This document shows positions 53,501-61,503 of a DNA stretch of 64,000 nt, piece after piece. The DNA lies in NCBI GenBank assembly GCA_021159005.1, contig JAGGSN010000195.1, positions 37,537 to 101,536 on the forward strand, read 5' to 3'. The position numbers and the translations under genes are program-made. This DNA comes from Candidatus Zixiibacteriota bacterium. GTDB lineage: Bacteria; Zixibacteria; MSB-5A5; UBA10806; 4484-95. Under the pieces are notes generated by a model, which worked only from the letters and a program-made list of their open reading frames with translations, had not been told where the DNA came from and did not search any database. Numbering within the stretch: position 1 is the stretch's first letter; each line of letters starts with the position of its first letter.

Positions 53501-53519
53501 GGCGTATGCAATACGTCCC
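53500..53519. repeat. Palindrome GGGCGTAT variant
   Basis: GGGCGTATGCAATACGTCCC, abutting the preceding hairpin. The same family as 37065 and 37489, in inverted orientation. Confidence 0.75.
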
Positions 53520-53573
53520 TACGGGTTACTAATATCTAATAAAAATATAGCATATTAATAGAATTTTCATAGC

Positions 53574-53616
53574 AAAAAAAAAACGGGGTTTGAAGCTGTG
53601 TTAACCGCAAACCCCG
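53574..53616 (-). terminator. Rho-independent terminator of the M14 carboxypeptidase gene
   Basis: On the minus strand: CGGGGTTTG (53616-53608) pairs with CAAACCCCG (53592-53584), followed by a run of ten T residues (A tract 53574-53583 on the plus strand). It starts 60 bases after the gene's stop. Confidence 0.9.
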
Positions 53617-53675
53617 CTTTATTAAGCATCAGACCATATAAATGGTCTTAACGTACCATAGTCAAAACACAATTT

Positions 53676-55931
53676 CTATTTCAACAAAACCATTCTCTGT
53701 GTTGATGATTTTTCGGCGGTTGTAAGTTTATAGAAATAAACTCCGCTGGCTGCATTATTGCCATTATTATTATTGCCATCCCAAATCACCTGATGGTTTC
53801 CGGCAGACAATCTGCTGTTAACAAGGGTATTCACTAATTTGCCCGTAATATCATAAACCTCCAGCTTGATATCGCCCGGAGAAGCAAGCGAGAAAGCAAT
53901 GGCGGTTTGAGCATTAAACGGATTTGGATAATTTTGCTGAAGAGTAAATTCTGATGGTATTGCATTATCCTCAGTGATATCGTTTTGCTCGGTAACAACA
54001 ACTTCGATTCTGTTGGAAAATCCCGACCATTGATTTTCAGCATCTTTCGCTTTTGCCTGATAATAATATGAGCCATTATTGCGGCCTTCGATTAAATATG
54101 AATTGCCGGTTATATCTGATGAAATAACGAGAATTTCGCTAAACCCTTCAATCGGGTAAACATCATCTATATACATGCCGGAATTGTTCACCCAAGAATC
54201 CGTATGATAAGAAAATTTTATCAAAACAACCATGCCGATAAAATCATCTAAGGGAAATTTTGCCTCAATCCAGCCGCCCGATGTGCCGGTAATGCCGTTG
54301 CCGCGATTATTGCCGTTCGGATCATCGTTAGTGGTGATATTGCCCGGAATCGTTGAGAATGTTTGCCCGCCATCCGAGGACAATTCGACATAGCCGTAAT
54401 CGTAATCATTTTCAATATCATACCAAGTATAAAATATAAGAGAATCGTCCTCCGCCACTGTAAACGATTCAGCCATCAAAGCTTCACTATGCAGGTTGTT
54501 ATAACTGCCGGAAAACAGGCTGTGGTTGGCTGAATGGTATTGGTTTGTGCTTAATATAAAATCATCAAGCAGCCAATTGTCAGTCCCTGATTCAAGGTCA
54601 TCCTCATATCTGGAAAAACCGGTTTTTTCCACCAGTTCATAAGCGACTGCGGGATTATGTTCATCTGTATGAGTCCAACTTACCGTAAAGCTATCTGTAT
54701 CTACTTCGCCAATCGGGTTCAAAACAGGCGGTTCCGGCGGGGCAATCGACATGATATTGCCGCCAATTTGGGATATATAAACAGCCAAGGGAAACATCTG
54801 CTCGTTTAATTGGGATATGCGATAGGGCGATGGCCAGAAGCCATCATTATTGCTGCCGGTTTCTGTAACACAGGTAAATATCTGATGTTCGCCATACTGC
54901 CAGTCGCAGGCATCACCGTTTGTGTTGTATAACAAACTCCAGGGTGTACCGGCTTGGTAGCCGGTTAATGACTCAGCGGCATCGCCTAAAACTTGAAAAA
55001 TATCCTGATCCGGCGTATAGATGTCTTCATAACCGTAAGGATACAGGAAAAGGTTGCTATAAGTATGCGCATTAAGAATCAACTGGAAATCCCTTGACTC
55101 GATAAAATCCCTGACTGCTTGTGTTTCAGGTTCCGAGAATGCCTCTGGACCGCGGTAGGTTTCATCGCTTTGATAAGGAGATGAACCATTATCATCATAG
55201 CCCCACATATAACCCCAGTTGCGGTTTAAATCGACTCCGTAGCCTCCCGGACGGCGATTTTTACGCCACATGCCGCCGCCATTAGGCGCAATCTGCTCGT
55301 TATATACATAGCCATCGGGATTAAAAACCGGCAGGAAATATAGTTCTCTTTCATTGATAATTGCAGTTGCCAAAGAATCCATACCGTAGTTGGTAAGAAG
55401 CCAATCTATATAATGATTTTGCCATGACCAACTGGCAGGTTCGCGGGCATGAATAAGCGAATTGTAAAAAATCTCCGGCTCGTCTTCATCGATATCGACA
55501 TTATCGGAAATCTTGTAAACCCATAAAACTCTGCCCTCCCATGAGGTGCCAATTGAATCGCGGGCGGAAACTAATGTTGGAAACCTGTCATGAATCGCAT
55601 CCATCGAATCGATGATTTCAGAGAATGTCAGAAACCCGCCCATTGTCAACGTTAATGGATTGCGGCTTTGATAAAACCTGACCAGATCTTCATGAACAAT
55701 CTGATAATGAAGCCCGGCATTGACAATACCAGTTAAATCCTCTGAATATGCCGCAATATCAGCAAAATCCTCGCCGATATAGGTAATATCAAGGCGAAGC
55801 GACTCAAGCGTTTCAATATCGGATTTCTCTACCAAATCGACCCGCACCAACATCGGGTTTTCGGAGGCAATCGCAAATGATGTAAATAATGTCATCACCG
55901 TTACCAACAATAACATGTTAAACCTGTCCAT
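53676..55931 (-). CDS. Secreted M14-family zinc carboxypeptidase with T9SS type A C-terminal domain
   Basis: 751 residues. Signal peptide (MLLLVTVMTLFTSFAIA), short propeptide-like region, then the M14 domain (about 95-390): zinc ligands His161 and Glu164 in LIHAREPASW, His289 in LNAHTYS, Asn-Arg pair in GVDLNRNWGY, and catalytic Glu357 in CVTETGSN. It is followed by a fibronectin-III-like segment (PVLNPIGEVDTDSFTVSW), a jelly-roll-type domain, and a classic CTD: LQQNYPNPFNAQT, LEVYDITGKLV, ASGVYFYKLTT, ending MVLLK. Shine-Dalgarno TAGGAGA. Expected to be exported through the T9SS-like route and cut by the C25 enzyme. Confidence 0.92.
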   Translation of the reverse strand: MDRFNMLLLVTVMTLFTSFAIASENPMLVRVDLVEKSDIETLESLRLDITYIGEDFADIAAYSEDLTGIVNAGLHYQIVHEDLVRFYQSRNPLTLTMGGFLTFSEIIDSMDAIHDRFPTLVSARDSIGTSWEGRVLWVYKISDNVDIDEDEPEIFYNSLIHAREPASWSWQNHYIDWLLTNYGMDSLATAIINERELYFLPVFNPDGYVYNEQIAPNGGGMWRKNRRPGGYGVDLNRNWGYMWGYDDNGSSPYQSDETYRGPEAFSEPETQAVRDFIESRDFQLILNAHTYSNLFLYPYGYEDIYTPDQDIFQVLGDAAESLTGYQAGTPWSLLYNTNGDACDWQYGEHQIFTCVTETGSNNDGFWPSPYRISQLNEQMFPLAVYISQIGGNIMSIAPPEPPVLNPIGEVDTDSFTVSWTHTDEHNPAVAYELVEKTGFSRYEDDLESGTDNWLLDDFILSTNQYHSANHSLFSGSYNNLHSEALMAESFTVAEDDSLIFYTWYDIENDYDYGYVELSSDGGQTFSTIPGNITTNDDPNGNNRGNGITGTSGGWIEAKFPLDDFIGMVVLIKFSYHTDSWVNNSGMYIDDVYPIEGFSEILVISSDITGNSYLIEGRNNGSYYYQAKAKDAENQWSGFSNRIEVVVTEQNDITEDNAIPSEFTLQQNYPNPFNAQTAIAFSLASPGDIKLEVYDITGKLVNTLVNSRLSAGNHQVIWDGNNNNGNNAASGVYFYKLTTAEKSSTQRMVLLK

Positions 55932-56090
55932 ATATTATCTCCTATCTGATTTATACATAAAAAGTTACTCCCATACCTTCAGTTTTAAATGCCGCTACTG
56001 TTTAAATAAAACAATAACCCACATTAAATAGTTGCAAAATATAAGCCAAGCAGGGCAAAAACATAGATAAAAATAGGAAATAGCAGATAA

Positions 56091-56468
56091 TTATAATACC
56101 ATTCCATCCTGAGCCATGTTCTCATCTGTGGGAATCCAATCAAGGATATATGGTATTTTTTCTTTATAGCTTTGAGCCAAATTACAGAATGGTTCTAATT
56201 CGCTGGAAGGAGATATCTCGGAATTAACCTGGTTGATAATTTCAAAATTATTGCCGAAAATCTCAAGCCTTCTGTCTTTAAAAAGATGGAAATTAAGTTC
56301 TACAAACTCGAGTAATGCTAAAAGACTGGCATATTCACACTCATCCAAATCGCCTTTAAATTGACCGCGAAATTTTATTCCCAATTCGGGGATAATAAAG
56401 CTAACGAAGCCGTTAAATTTTTTATCCGCCTCATTTGGTCTGGTAAAACCCTGATAATAACATTTCAT
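56091..56468 (-). CDS. RNase H-like fold protein with incomplete active site (125 aa)
   Basis: The pattern of strands and helices matches small RNase HI-like domains: YYQGFTRPN in place of the usual first-strand DGxxxxN, ECEYASLLALLEFVEL as the Glu-bearing helix (Glu45), LEIFGNNFEIINQVN in place of GDSxLVxNQVN, and LDWIPTDENMAQD in place of the final VPREEN-xx-AD. Two of four metal-binding acids are replaced (Gln6, Asn73); Glu45 and Asp121 remain. So it is probably a nucleic-acid-binding relative without nuclease activity. Strong Shine-Dalgarno AGGAGG. Stand-alone gene. The match is by eye, hence the moderate confidence. Confidence 0.55.
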   Translation of the reverse strand: MKCYYQGFTRPNEADKKFNGFVSFIIPELGIKFRGQFKGDLDECEYASLLALLEFVELNFHLFKDRRLEIFGNNFEIINQVNSEISPSSELEPFCNLAQSYKEKIPYILDWIPTDENMAQDGMVL

Positions 56469-56823
56469 AATAATCGCCTCCTATGCCAAATTATTTTTTG
56501 TATTCTATTTCAGCAAAAGCTATGCCTTTTATACTTTCTTGATTTAAACTGCAATCAGTTGTTGCCCTGGCTTTAAGTGATTTGTGCAACTCAATGAAAA
56601 ACAGGGTTTTATGGTTGGATGTTGACAGAATAAGCGTTTAATAGTTATAATTATTTACATTAGCCATAACATAGAATAATTGACATCCCTATAAATGCGA
56701 AAATGTTTGCACATATAAAGCATTGATAAAATTGTAACATCAAAGATAACTCCGATACAATTTAGCTTGATAAACGATTTTTGTTGTCCTAATATTTCAT
56801 GTTAATTATATAGCATTATGTGA

Positions 56824-56847
56824 TTGGCATACGTCCTCGTATGTCAA
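56824..56847. repeat. Palindrome of the ACG-TCCT-CGT family
   Basis: TTGGCATACG, loop TCCT, CGTATGTCAA, one mismatch. First of two tandem copies 12 bases apart. Confidence 0.8.
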
Positions 56848-56859
56848 CATATGATTGTG

Positions 56860-56884
56860 GTTGGCGTACGTCCTCGTGCGCCAA
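56860..56884. repeat. Palindrome of the ACG-TCCT-CGT family
   Basis: GTTGGCGTACG, loop TCCT, CGTGCGCCAA. Nearly identical to the copy at 15952-15977. Confidence 0.8.
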
Positions 56885-56937
56885 TATTAGATTAATGAAT
56901 AATTGAGAAAATAAAAAACGTTTAAGGAGATAAATTG

Positions 56938-58911
56938 ATGGCTCAGAATCTAATTGAAAAAATCGCTCAGCAGTTCGCTGTTGGCCTCGATGAGGGGCAT
57001 GTTGTGCATAGCGGAGATTATCTGTCGATAAAACCGGCGCATGTTATGACCCATGACAACACCGGCGCGGTCATTCCAAAGTTTGTCGGCATAGGAGCAT
57101 TTAAGGTCGCCAACCCGCGGCAGATTGTGTTTACGCTCGACCATAATGTTCAGGACAAGAGCGAAAATAACCTGAAAAAATATGCGAAGATTGAAGAATT
57201 CGCGAAAATGATGGAGATTGATTTCTATCCCGCCGGCAGGGGTATAGGACATCAGATAATGTGCGAGGAGGGGTATGCCTGGCCGGGTTCGATAGCGGTT
57301 GCCTCCGACAGCCACTCGAATATGTACGGCGGCTTGGGTTGTTTGGGCACGCCGGTAGTTCGCACGGATGCCGCCGCTATATGGGCAACCGGCAAAACAT
57401 GGTGGCAAGTGCCGCCAGTGGCTAAAGTTGAACTGACCGGCAAGCTTAATGACGGAGTAACCGGGAAGGATGTCATTATAACCCTATGCGGTTTTTTCAA
57501 TAACGATGAGGTCTTAAACCACGCTATCGAATTTGCCGGCGATGGGATTGCCAGCCTTTCGATAGAGCAGCGTCTGACTATCGCCAATATGACAACCGAA
57601 TGGGGCGCGCTGACAGGTGTTTTCCCTACAGATGATGTTACCATCAACTGGCTGAAAAACAGAGCCGATTTTGTTGCCAATCGCGGTCTATCCGGCGTTC
57701 CCTCTGATGCTGATGGCAATGGCGCTCAGCCGAGAATGAATCATAACAGGATAAATGAACTTGAGGACAATATCATAAAGGCTGACCCTGATGCATTCTA
57801 TGCCAAAGAGCTAACTTTAGATATAAGCACAGTCGAGCCGCATGTAAGCGGGCCTAATCATGTTAAGACCATGACATCGTTAACAGAGATGAGCAACAGA
57901 AATATAAAGATTCATAAAGCATACTTGGTTTCCTGCGTAAACAGCCGGGTTGAGGATTTAGCTCAGGCGGCGGCTGTGGTAAAGGGCAAAAAGACTGCCG
58001 AGGGAGTCGAATTTTATATCGCCGCCGCTTCAAGCGAGGTTCAGGCCGAAAGCGAAAAACGCGGCGACTGGCAGACGCTTTTAGATGCCGGCGCAATACC
58101 TTTACCGCCGGGATGCGGTCCCTGTATCGGTTTGGGTGCTGGTCTTTTGAAGGCTGGCGAGGTTGGCATATCGGCCACTAATCGTAATTTTAAAGGACGT
58201 ATGGGTTCGCCGGATGCCGAGGCTTATTTGGCATCGCCGATAGTTGTAGCCGCCTCGGCTATTGCCGGAAAAATTGATTTCCCGGATGAGATTAACACTG
58301 TCAAGATAAAAGCAAGCATTAAAACAAATGATAAGCCGGCCAGCGATGCCGGAGAGGTCAAGATACTAACCGGCTTCCCTGAAACGATAAAAGGCGAGCT
58401 GATTTACTGCCATCAGGATAATCTCAACACGGATGGCATCTATCCGGGCAAATACACCTATCGGGATGATTTTTCTCCCAAACAGCAGGCCGAGGTAGTA
58501 ATGGAAAATTACGACCCGGAATTCAAAAAACTCGCCAAGGAGGGCGACATACTGGTTGGCGGGTTCAGTTTCGGCGCCGGCAGTTCCCGTGAGCAGGCGG
58601 CGACATCGCTGAAATATAAAGGCATCAAGTTAGTAATCGCCGGCTCGTTTTCCGAGACATACAAGCGCAATGCGTTAAATAACGGCTTTCTGGTTATTGG
58701 GGCTGGCGAGCTTGTCGAGGATTTAAAAGCAAAATTTGGCACTGATAAGCTGACAGTCAAAACCGGCATCATTGCTGAGATAGATTTCAAAAATTCAAAG
58801 ATTATCACTGAGGATAAAGAGTATAAAATAGGTCCCGTAGGCGCCGCTGCTCAGGAGCTTGTTATAGATGGCGGATTGGAGAATTGGGTTAAGAAAAATT
58901 TAAAGAAATAG
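56938..58911 (+). CDS. Aconitase-superfamily dehydratase, homoaconitase (Lys4)-like
   Basis: 657 residues. Fe-S hydro-lyase isomerising a tricarboxylic acid. Cluster ligands Cys333 ([11 protein letters not shown]), Cys393 and Cys396 (PPGCGPCIG); [12 protein letters not shown] at 123-134; swivel domain [18 protein letters not shown]. The last motif, with SSREQAA in place of the SSREHAA of AcnA or LeuD, is that of homoaconitases such as Lys4, so homocitrate, methylcitrate or citrate are all possible substrates. Large and small domains are fused in one chain. ATG 56938 is favoured over TTG 56935 by the AAGGAGATAAATTG spacing. An MmgE/PrpD gene follows after the RAYT unit. Confidence 0.85.
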   Translation: MAQNLIEKIAQQFAVGLDEGHVVHSGDYLSIKPAHVMTHDNTGAVIPKFVGIGAFKVANPRQIVFTLDHNVQDKSENNLKKYAKIEEFAKMMEIDFYPAGRGIGHQIMCEEGYAWPGSIAVASDSHSNMYGGLGCLGTPVVRTDAAAIWATGKTWWQVPPVAKVELTGKLNDGVTGKDVIITLCGFFNNDEVLNHAIEFAGDGIASLSIEQRLTIANMTTEWGALTGVFPTDDVTINWLKNRADFVANRGLSGVPSDADGNGAQPRMNHNRINELEDNIIKADPDAFYAKELTLDISTVEPHVSGPNHVKTMTSLTEMSNRNIKIHKAYLVSCVNSRVEDLAQAAAVVKGKKTAEGVEFYIAAASSEVQAESEKRGDWQTLLDAGAIPLPPGCGPCIGLGAGLLKAGEVGISATNRNFKGRMGSPDAEAYLASPIVVAASAIAGKIDFPDEINTVKIKASIKTNDKPASDAGEVKILTGFPETIKGELIYCHQDNLNTDGIYPGKYTYRDDFSPKQQAEVVMENYDPEFKKLAKEGDILVGGFSFGAGSSREQAATSLKYKGIKLVIAGSFSETYKRNALNNGFLVIGAGELVEDLKAKFGTDKLTVKTGIIAEIDFKNSKIITEDKEYKIGPVGAAAQELVIDGGLENWVKKNLKK

Positions 58912-58934
58912 ATATTTGTAATATTTGTAAGGCA

Positions 58935-58949
58935 TCCGCCTAAGGCGGA
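58935..58949. repeat. Palindrome TCCGCC/GGCGGA family
   Basis: TCCGCC, TAA, GGCGGA, preceded by AAGGCA and followed by CGACTTCTGCC. Its right flank continues into the direct repeat 58956-58995. Confidence 0.8.
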
Positions 58950-58955
58950 CGACTT

Positions 58956-58995
58956 CTGCCTATTAAGGAAAGCAAAATGTTTTCAGGATAACTTA
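58956..58995 (+). repeat. Direct repeat next to palindromes, copy 1
   Basis: Begins CTGCCTATTAAGGAAAGCAA and continues with a TTTTCAGGATAA segment. It matches 59179-59216 closely, with two single-base gaps and few substitutions. Confidence 0.75.
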
Positions 58996-59038
58996 AAAAA
59001 GTAGGATTTGAGGTAAAATAATGAAATAAAATACTTTT

Positions 59039-59070
59039 ATATTATACTTTTATCGCTTAAAGTATAATAT
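59039..59070 (+). promoter_or_regulatory. AT-rich operator-like inverted repeat
   Basis: ATATTATACTTT (59039-59050) and AAAGTATAATAT (59059-59070), perfect 12-base arms with an 8-base loop. The octamer TACTTTTA occurs three times around it (59032, 59045, 59085). It lies 28 bases before the Fic-like fragment and may have been its operator. Confidence 0.4.
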
Positions 59071-59097
59071 GAATTTTCATATTTTACTTTTAGGGTT

Positions 59098-59160
59098 ATG
59101 GATTTAAAAAACTTCAAATCAGGCAAATGGCAAAAAGGCTCTGAATGTAAGTATTTGTAG
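59098..59160 (+). pseudogene. Truncated Fic-family gene start (20 codons)
   Basis: ATG at 59098 opens MDLKNFKSGKWQKG and continues SECKYL before a stop. That is the usual beginning of one Fic-protein subgroup (M-D/N-hydrophobic-xx-FKSGxxxxxxxYKxF, from memory). The stop codon TAG is the first triplet of the RAYT-flanking palindrome, so the element appears to have cut the gene here. No further Fic sequence is seen after the RAYT unit, which means the rest was deleted. Confidence 0.5.
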
Positions 59161-59184
59161 GGCAGGTCTCTCCGAGACCTGCCT
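59157..59184 (+). repeat. Left RAYT-flanking palindrome
   Basis: GTAG, then GGCAGGTCTC, loop TCC, GAGACCTGCC, T. The GTAG head is the asymmetric mark expected for recognition of a REP hairpin by its transposase. Confidence 0.9.
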
Positions 59185-59216
59185 ATTAAGGAAAGCAATA
59201 TTTTCAAGATAATTAA
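59179..59216 (+). repeat. Direct repeat next to palindromes, copy 2
   Basis: Second copy of the CTGCCTATTAAGG repeat, between the left palindrome and the RAYT start codon. Confidence 0.75.
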
Positions 59217-59222
59217 CCTATT

Positions 59223-59726
59223 ATGTCAAAGCTCAAAAGATATTATAATGAGGGAAATATATATTTTATAACTTGTGTTACAAATAATAGAAAACACATT
59301 CTCATTCAATATCAAAGCCAATTAAAAGATTCTATTCGAAAATATAAAACCGAACTCAATTTCTCGATTATTGCCTGGGTTATATTGCCTGACCATTTTC
59401 ACATGATAATCAATCCAAAGAATGACAATCTTTCCAAATTGTTTCAGAAGATTAAGCTTTCTTTCTCAAAGAAATTTCTCTATTTATCAGGTGTTGCCAA
59501 AGGACAAATATGGCAGAGTCGATTTTGGGATCATGTTATTCGTAATCAGGAGAATATGAATAATCATATAGATTATATTCATTATAATTCGGTTAAGCAT
59601 GGTTATGTGAAAAGCCCATTTGATTGGGTGCATTCTTCATTAGGCGAGTATTATAAACGAGGTTATTATTCGAAAGATTGGGGAGTGATGGATGCGATTA
59701 GATTTGAGGATGATTATGGAGAGTAA
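59223..59726 (+). CDS. REP-associated tyrosine transposase (RAYT, Y1/HUH family)
   Basis: 167 residues. Single-strand DNA transposase of the IS200-like TnpA_REP type. HUH motif His58-Phe-His60 in LPDHFHMII; catalytic tyrosine in DYIHYNSVKHGYV (Tyr118); WQSRFWDHVIR in the middle, typical of RAYTs; and a C-terminal YYKRGYYSKDWG tail. It nicks single-stranded REP hairpins at a tetranucleotide mark and can move them. The gene is intact, without a Shine-Dalgarno, and is bordered by matching palindromes, so it may be active or only recently silenced. Confidence 0.92.
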   Translation: MSKLKRYYNEGNIYFITCVTNNRKHILIQYQSQLKDSIRKYKTELNFSIIAWVILPDHFHMIINPKNDNLSKLFQKIKLSFSKKFLYLSGVAKGQIWQSRFWDHVIRNQENMNNHIDYIHYNSVKHGYVKSPFDWVHSSLGEYYKRGYYSKDWGVMDAIRFEDDYGE

Positions 59727-59748
59727 TTGATATATGAGCGCGCCGAAT

Positions 59749-59776
59749 AGGCAGGTCTCGGGGAGACCTGCCCTAC
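59749..59776 (-). repeat. Right RAYT-flanking palindrome (inverted)
   Basis: Reverse complement of the left copy except for one loop base (CCC instead of TCC in the same orientation). Confidence 0.9.
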
Positions 59777-59838
59777 TGTTTGGTGCTTATGAAACGGAAA
59801 ATGAATCTTAAATAATAGATACATCGAAAGGAAAAGAC

Positions 59839-61206
59839 ATGAACAAATCAATATCAAAACAAATCGCCGAATTTGCGGTTAATCTCAAATATGACGACCT
59901 GCCGCAAAATGTCGTTCATGAGGTGAAACGCTGCTTGTATGACTCCATCGGCTGTGCCTACGGCGGCTACCATACCAAAGATGTGAATATTCTGCGTGAT
60001 ATATACAAAGAAATGGGCGGCAAAGATGAGGCAACAGTCATCGGTTTTGGCGATAAGGTACCGGCTGTTAACGCCACGCTGGTTAATTCGCTGATGGTTC
60101 GCGCGCTCGATTTCAACGACATCTACTGGAAAGAAGACCCCTCGCATCCCTCCGACCTGATACCGGCGGCGCTGGCAGTCGGCGAATTAGTCGGGGCATC
60201 TATGAAAGATGTTATCACAGCCATTGTGCTGGCGTATGAGTTTGAACAGAGAATGTGTCTATTTGCAGTGCCCGGTGTTCGCGAACGCAAATGGCATCAC
60301 GCCACCCTAACCCAGTTTGTATCGCCGATTGTTGCCGGCAAGCTGTTGGGCTTGGATGCCGACCAGATGGTGAACGCTATCGGCATCAATGGCTCGCACA
60401 ATCATACGATAGGCTGTCCGACTGCCGGCAAGCTTACCATGATGAAAAACACTGTCGACCCGATGGCGGTACAATCCGGCGTGTTTGCCGCCCTGATGGC
60501 AAAAAAAGGCTATTCAGGCACTATCGAGGTGTTTGAGGGCAAAGAGGGCTTTATGGATGTTTTCGGTCCCGACTGGGCAGTTGATAAATTGACCGGCAGC
60601 CTCGGCGAAAATTATAAGATACTCGAATGCAGTATGAAAGCGTTCCCTACCGAGGCGCTTACTCATACTCATATTTCGGCCGCTTTAAAAGCCGTAACTC
60701 AAAATAATATCAGCTATGACCAAATCGAACAGGTAACAGTTACATCAATTGCTCGCGCCTGCGATATACTTTTCGACCCTCATAAATACCGCCCGGAATC
60801 ACGGGAGACCGCCGACCATTCACTGCCGTATTGTATCGCCTCAGCCTTAGTTGATCATAAGATTACGACGCAATCATTCTCGGATGAGAAGCTTAAAGAC
60901 AAGCGTATCTGGGAAGTTATCGACAAAATCAAGGGCGAAGCCTCTGAGGAGTTCGAGAAGATGTTCCCTGCCAAACAGCCCTCGAAAGTTATAGTAAAAA
61001 CCAAGGATGGCAAGGAGTATTCCGAATATCTCGAATACCCCAAGGGTGATCCCCGCGAGCCGATGACAATGGCTGACCTCGAGGCGAAATTTAACGGACT
61101 GTCAGCCGAACTTTTATCAGCCGAAAAGCAAAAACAGGTTAAGGATATGGTCTTCGACTGCGAGAAAATGTCTGCTATGGATTTTATGGCGGGTTTGACA
61201 GTATAA
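59839..61206 (+). CDS. MmgE/PrpD-family protein (2-methylcitrate dehydratase-like)
   Basis: 455 residues covering both PrpD domains: an all-helical N-terminal domain (DSIGCAYGGY, NATLVNSLMVRALDFND, HPSDLIPAALAVGE, GINGSHNHTIG) and an alpha/beta domain with FPTEALTHTHISAAL, then RETADHSLPYCIASAL, a motif strongly conserved in the family. PrpD dehydrates 2-methylcitrate in propionate catabolism; other members act on cis-aconitate (decarboxylase) or unknown acids. A homoaconitase-like gene upstream supports a tricarboxylic-acid pathway. Shine-Dalgarno GAAAGGAAAAG. Confidence 0.9.
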   Translation: MNKSISKQIAEFAVNLKYDDLPQNVVHEVKRCLYDSIGCAYGGYHTKDVNILRDIYKEMGGKDEATVIGFGDKVPAVNATLVNSLMVRALDFNDIYWKEDPSHPSDLIPAALAVGELVGASMKDVITAIVLAYEFEQRMCLFAVPGVRERKWHHATLTQFVSPIVAGKLLGLDADQMVNAIGINGSHNHTIGCPTAGKLTMMKNTVDPMAVQSGVFAALMAKKGYSGTIEVFEGKEGFMDVFGPDWAVDKLTGSLGENYKILECSMKAFPTEALTHTHISAALKAVTQNNISYDQIEQVTVTSIARACDILFDPHKYRPESRETADHSLPYCIASALVDHKITTQSFSDEKLKDKRIWEVIDKIKGEASEEFEKMFPAKQPSKVIVKTKDGKEYSEYLEYPKGDPREPMTMADLEAKFNGLSAELLSAEKQKQVKDMVFDCEKMSAMDFMAGLTV

Positions 61207-61271
61207 TCTCCAAGCGGTAGATTGCCAGGCACGGATCTGTCTCGGGACAGCGCTTGGTAATAATTATAGTT

Positions 61272-61300
61272 GTGTCAATTCGCAGTTCGCCTAAGACGGA
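61272..61300. repeat. Decayed copy of the 40-base palindromic repeat
   Basis: GTGTCAATTCGCAGT then TCGCCTAAGACGGA. Left half matches the copies at 15888 and 36994 with a few changes; the right half is lost. Confidence 0.6.
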
Positions 61301-61428
61301 TTTATTCGGAACCCGACCGGCAACTATTCTATTATTCCCCTCTTGAGAGAGTTAGGGGTGTGCAATTTATAGCTCAACTGTAAAATTCGGGTTTATATTC
61401 CCAAGATAAACTTATGCCATAATTACAA

Positions 61429-61456
61429 TTGACATAAATAATATTATCATTATCTT
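61429..61456 (+). promoter_or_regulatory. Putative promoter of the M1 aminopeptidase gene
   Basis: TTGACA, 16-base spacer, TATCTT. Same hexamers and spacing as at 17849-17876. The Shine-Dalgarno TATGGAGA lies downstream, before ATG 61504. Confidence 0.5.
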
Positions 61457-61503
61457 ATATTAATAAATAATAACATTAATCTCAATTTTATGGAGATATT
61501 ATT

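Larger units (their letters stand above)
53101..53675. other. Non-coding repeat patch of about 0.6 kb
   Basis: Between holA and the M14 protease, both on the minus strand. It contains six palindromic elements of at least five kinds (listed separately) and the M14 gene terminator. A 66-codon minus-strand frame at 53280-53480 crosses two palindromes and is not credible. Confidence 0.75.
56469..56937. other. Divergent intergenic region with tandem palindromes
   Basis: Lies between the RNase H-like gene (minus) and the homoaconitase-like gene (plus). AT-rich, with two palindromes of the TCCT-loop family in the last 120 bases and the Shine-Dalgarno AAGGAG before 56938. No credible gene, although a 71-codon frame crosses 56361-56576. 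Confidence 0.65.
58912..59222. other. Repeat-rich gap with a truncated gene start
   Basis: Contains a TCCGCC palindrome, the first copy of a 40-base direct repeat, an AT-rich hairpin, a 20-codon Fic-like gene fragment, the left RAYT-flanking palindrome and the second copy of the direct repeat. All are listed separately. Confidence 0.7.
59157..59776 (+). mobile_element. RAYT unit flanked by inverted REP-type palindromes
   Basis: The transposase gene 59223-59726 is framed by the palindrome GTAG-GGCAGGTCTC-TCC-GAGACCTGCC-T (59157-59184) and, in inverse orientation, A-GGCAGGTCTC-GGG-GAGACCTGCC-CTAC (59749-59776). The two differ at one loop base over 28 positions. This 620-base arrangement is the classical layout of a REP-associated tyrosine transposase with its REP pair. 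It lies between a homoaconitase-like and an MmgE/PrpD gene. Confidence 0.85.

Noticed and set aside
53101..53520. Clustered palindromes as a possible CRISPR array
   Set aside because: Units differ from one another, are irregularly spaced, and no constant repeat with unique spacers or cas gene is present.
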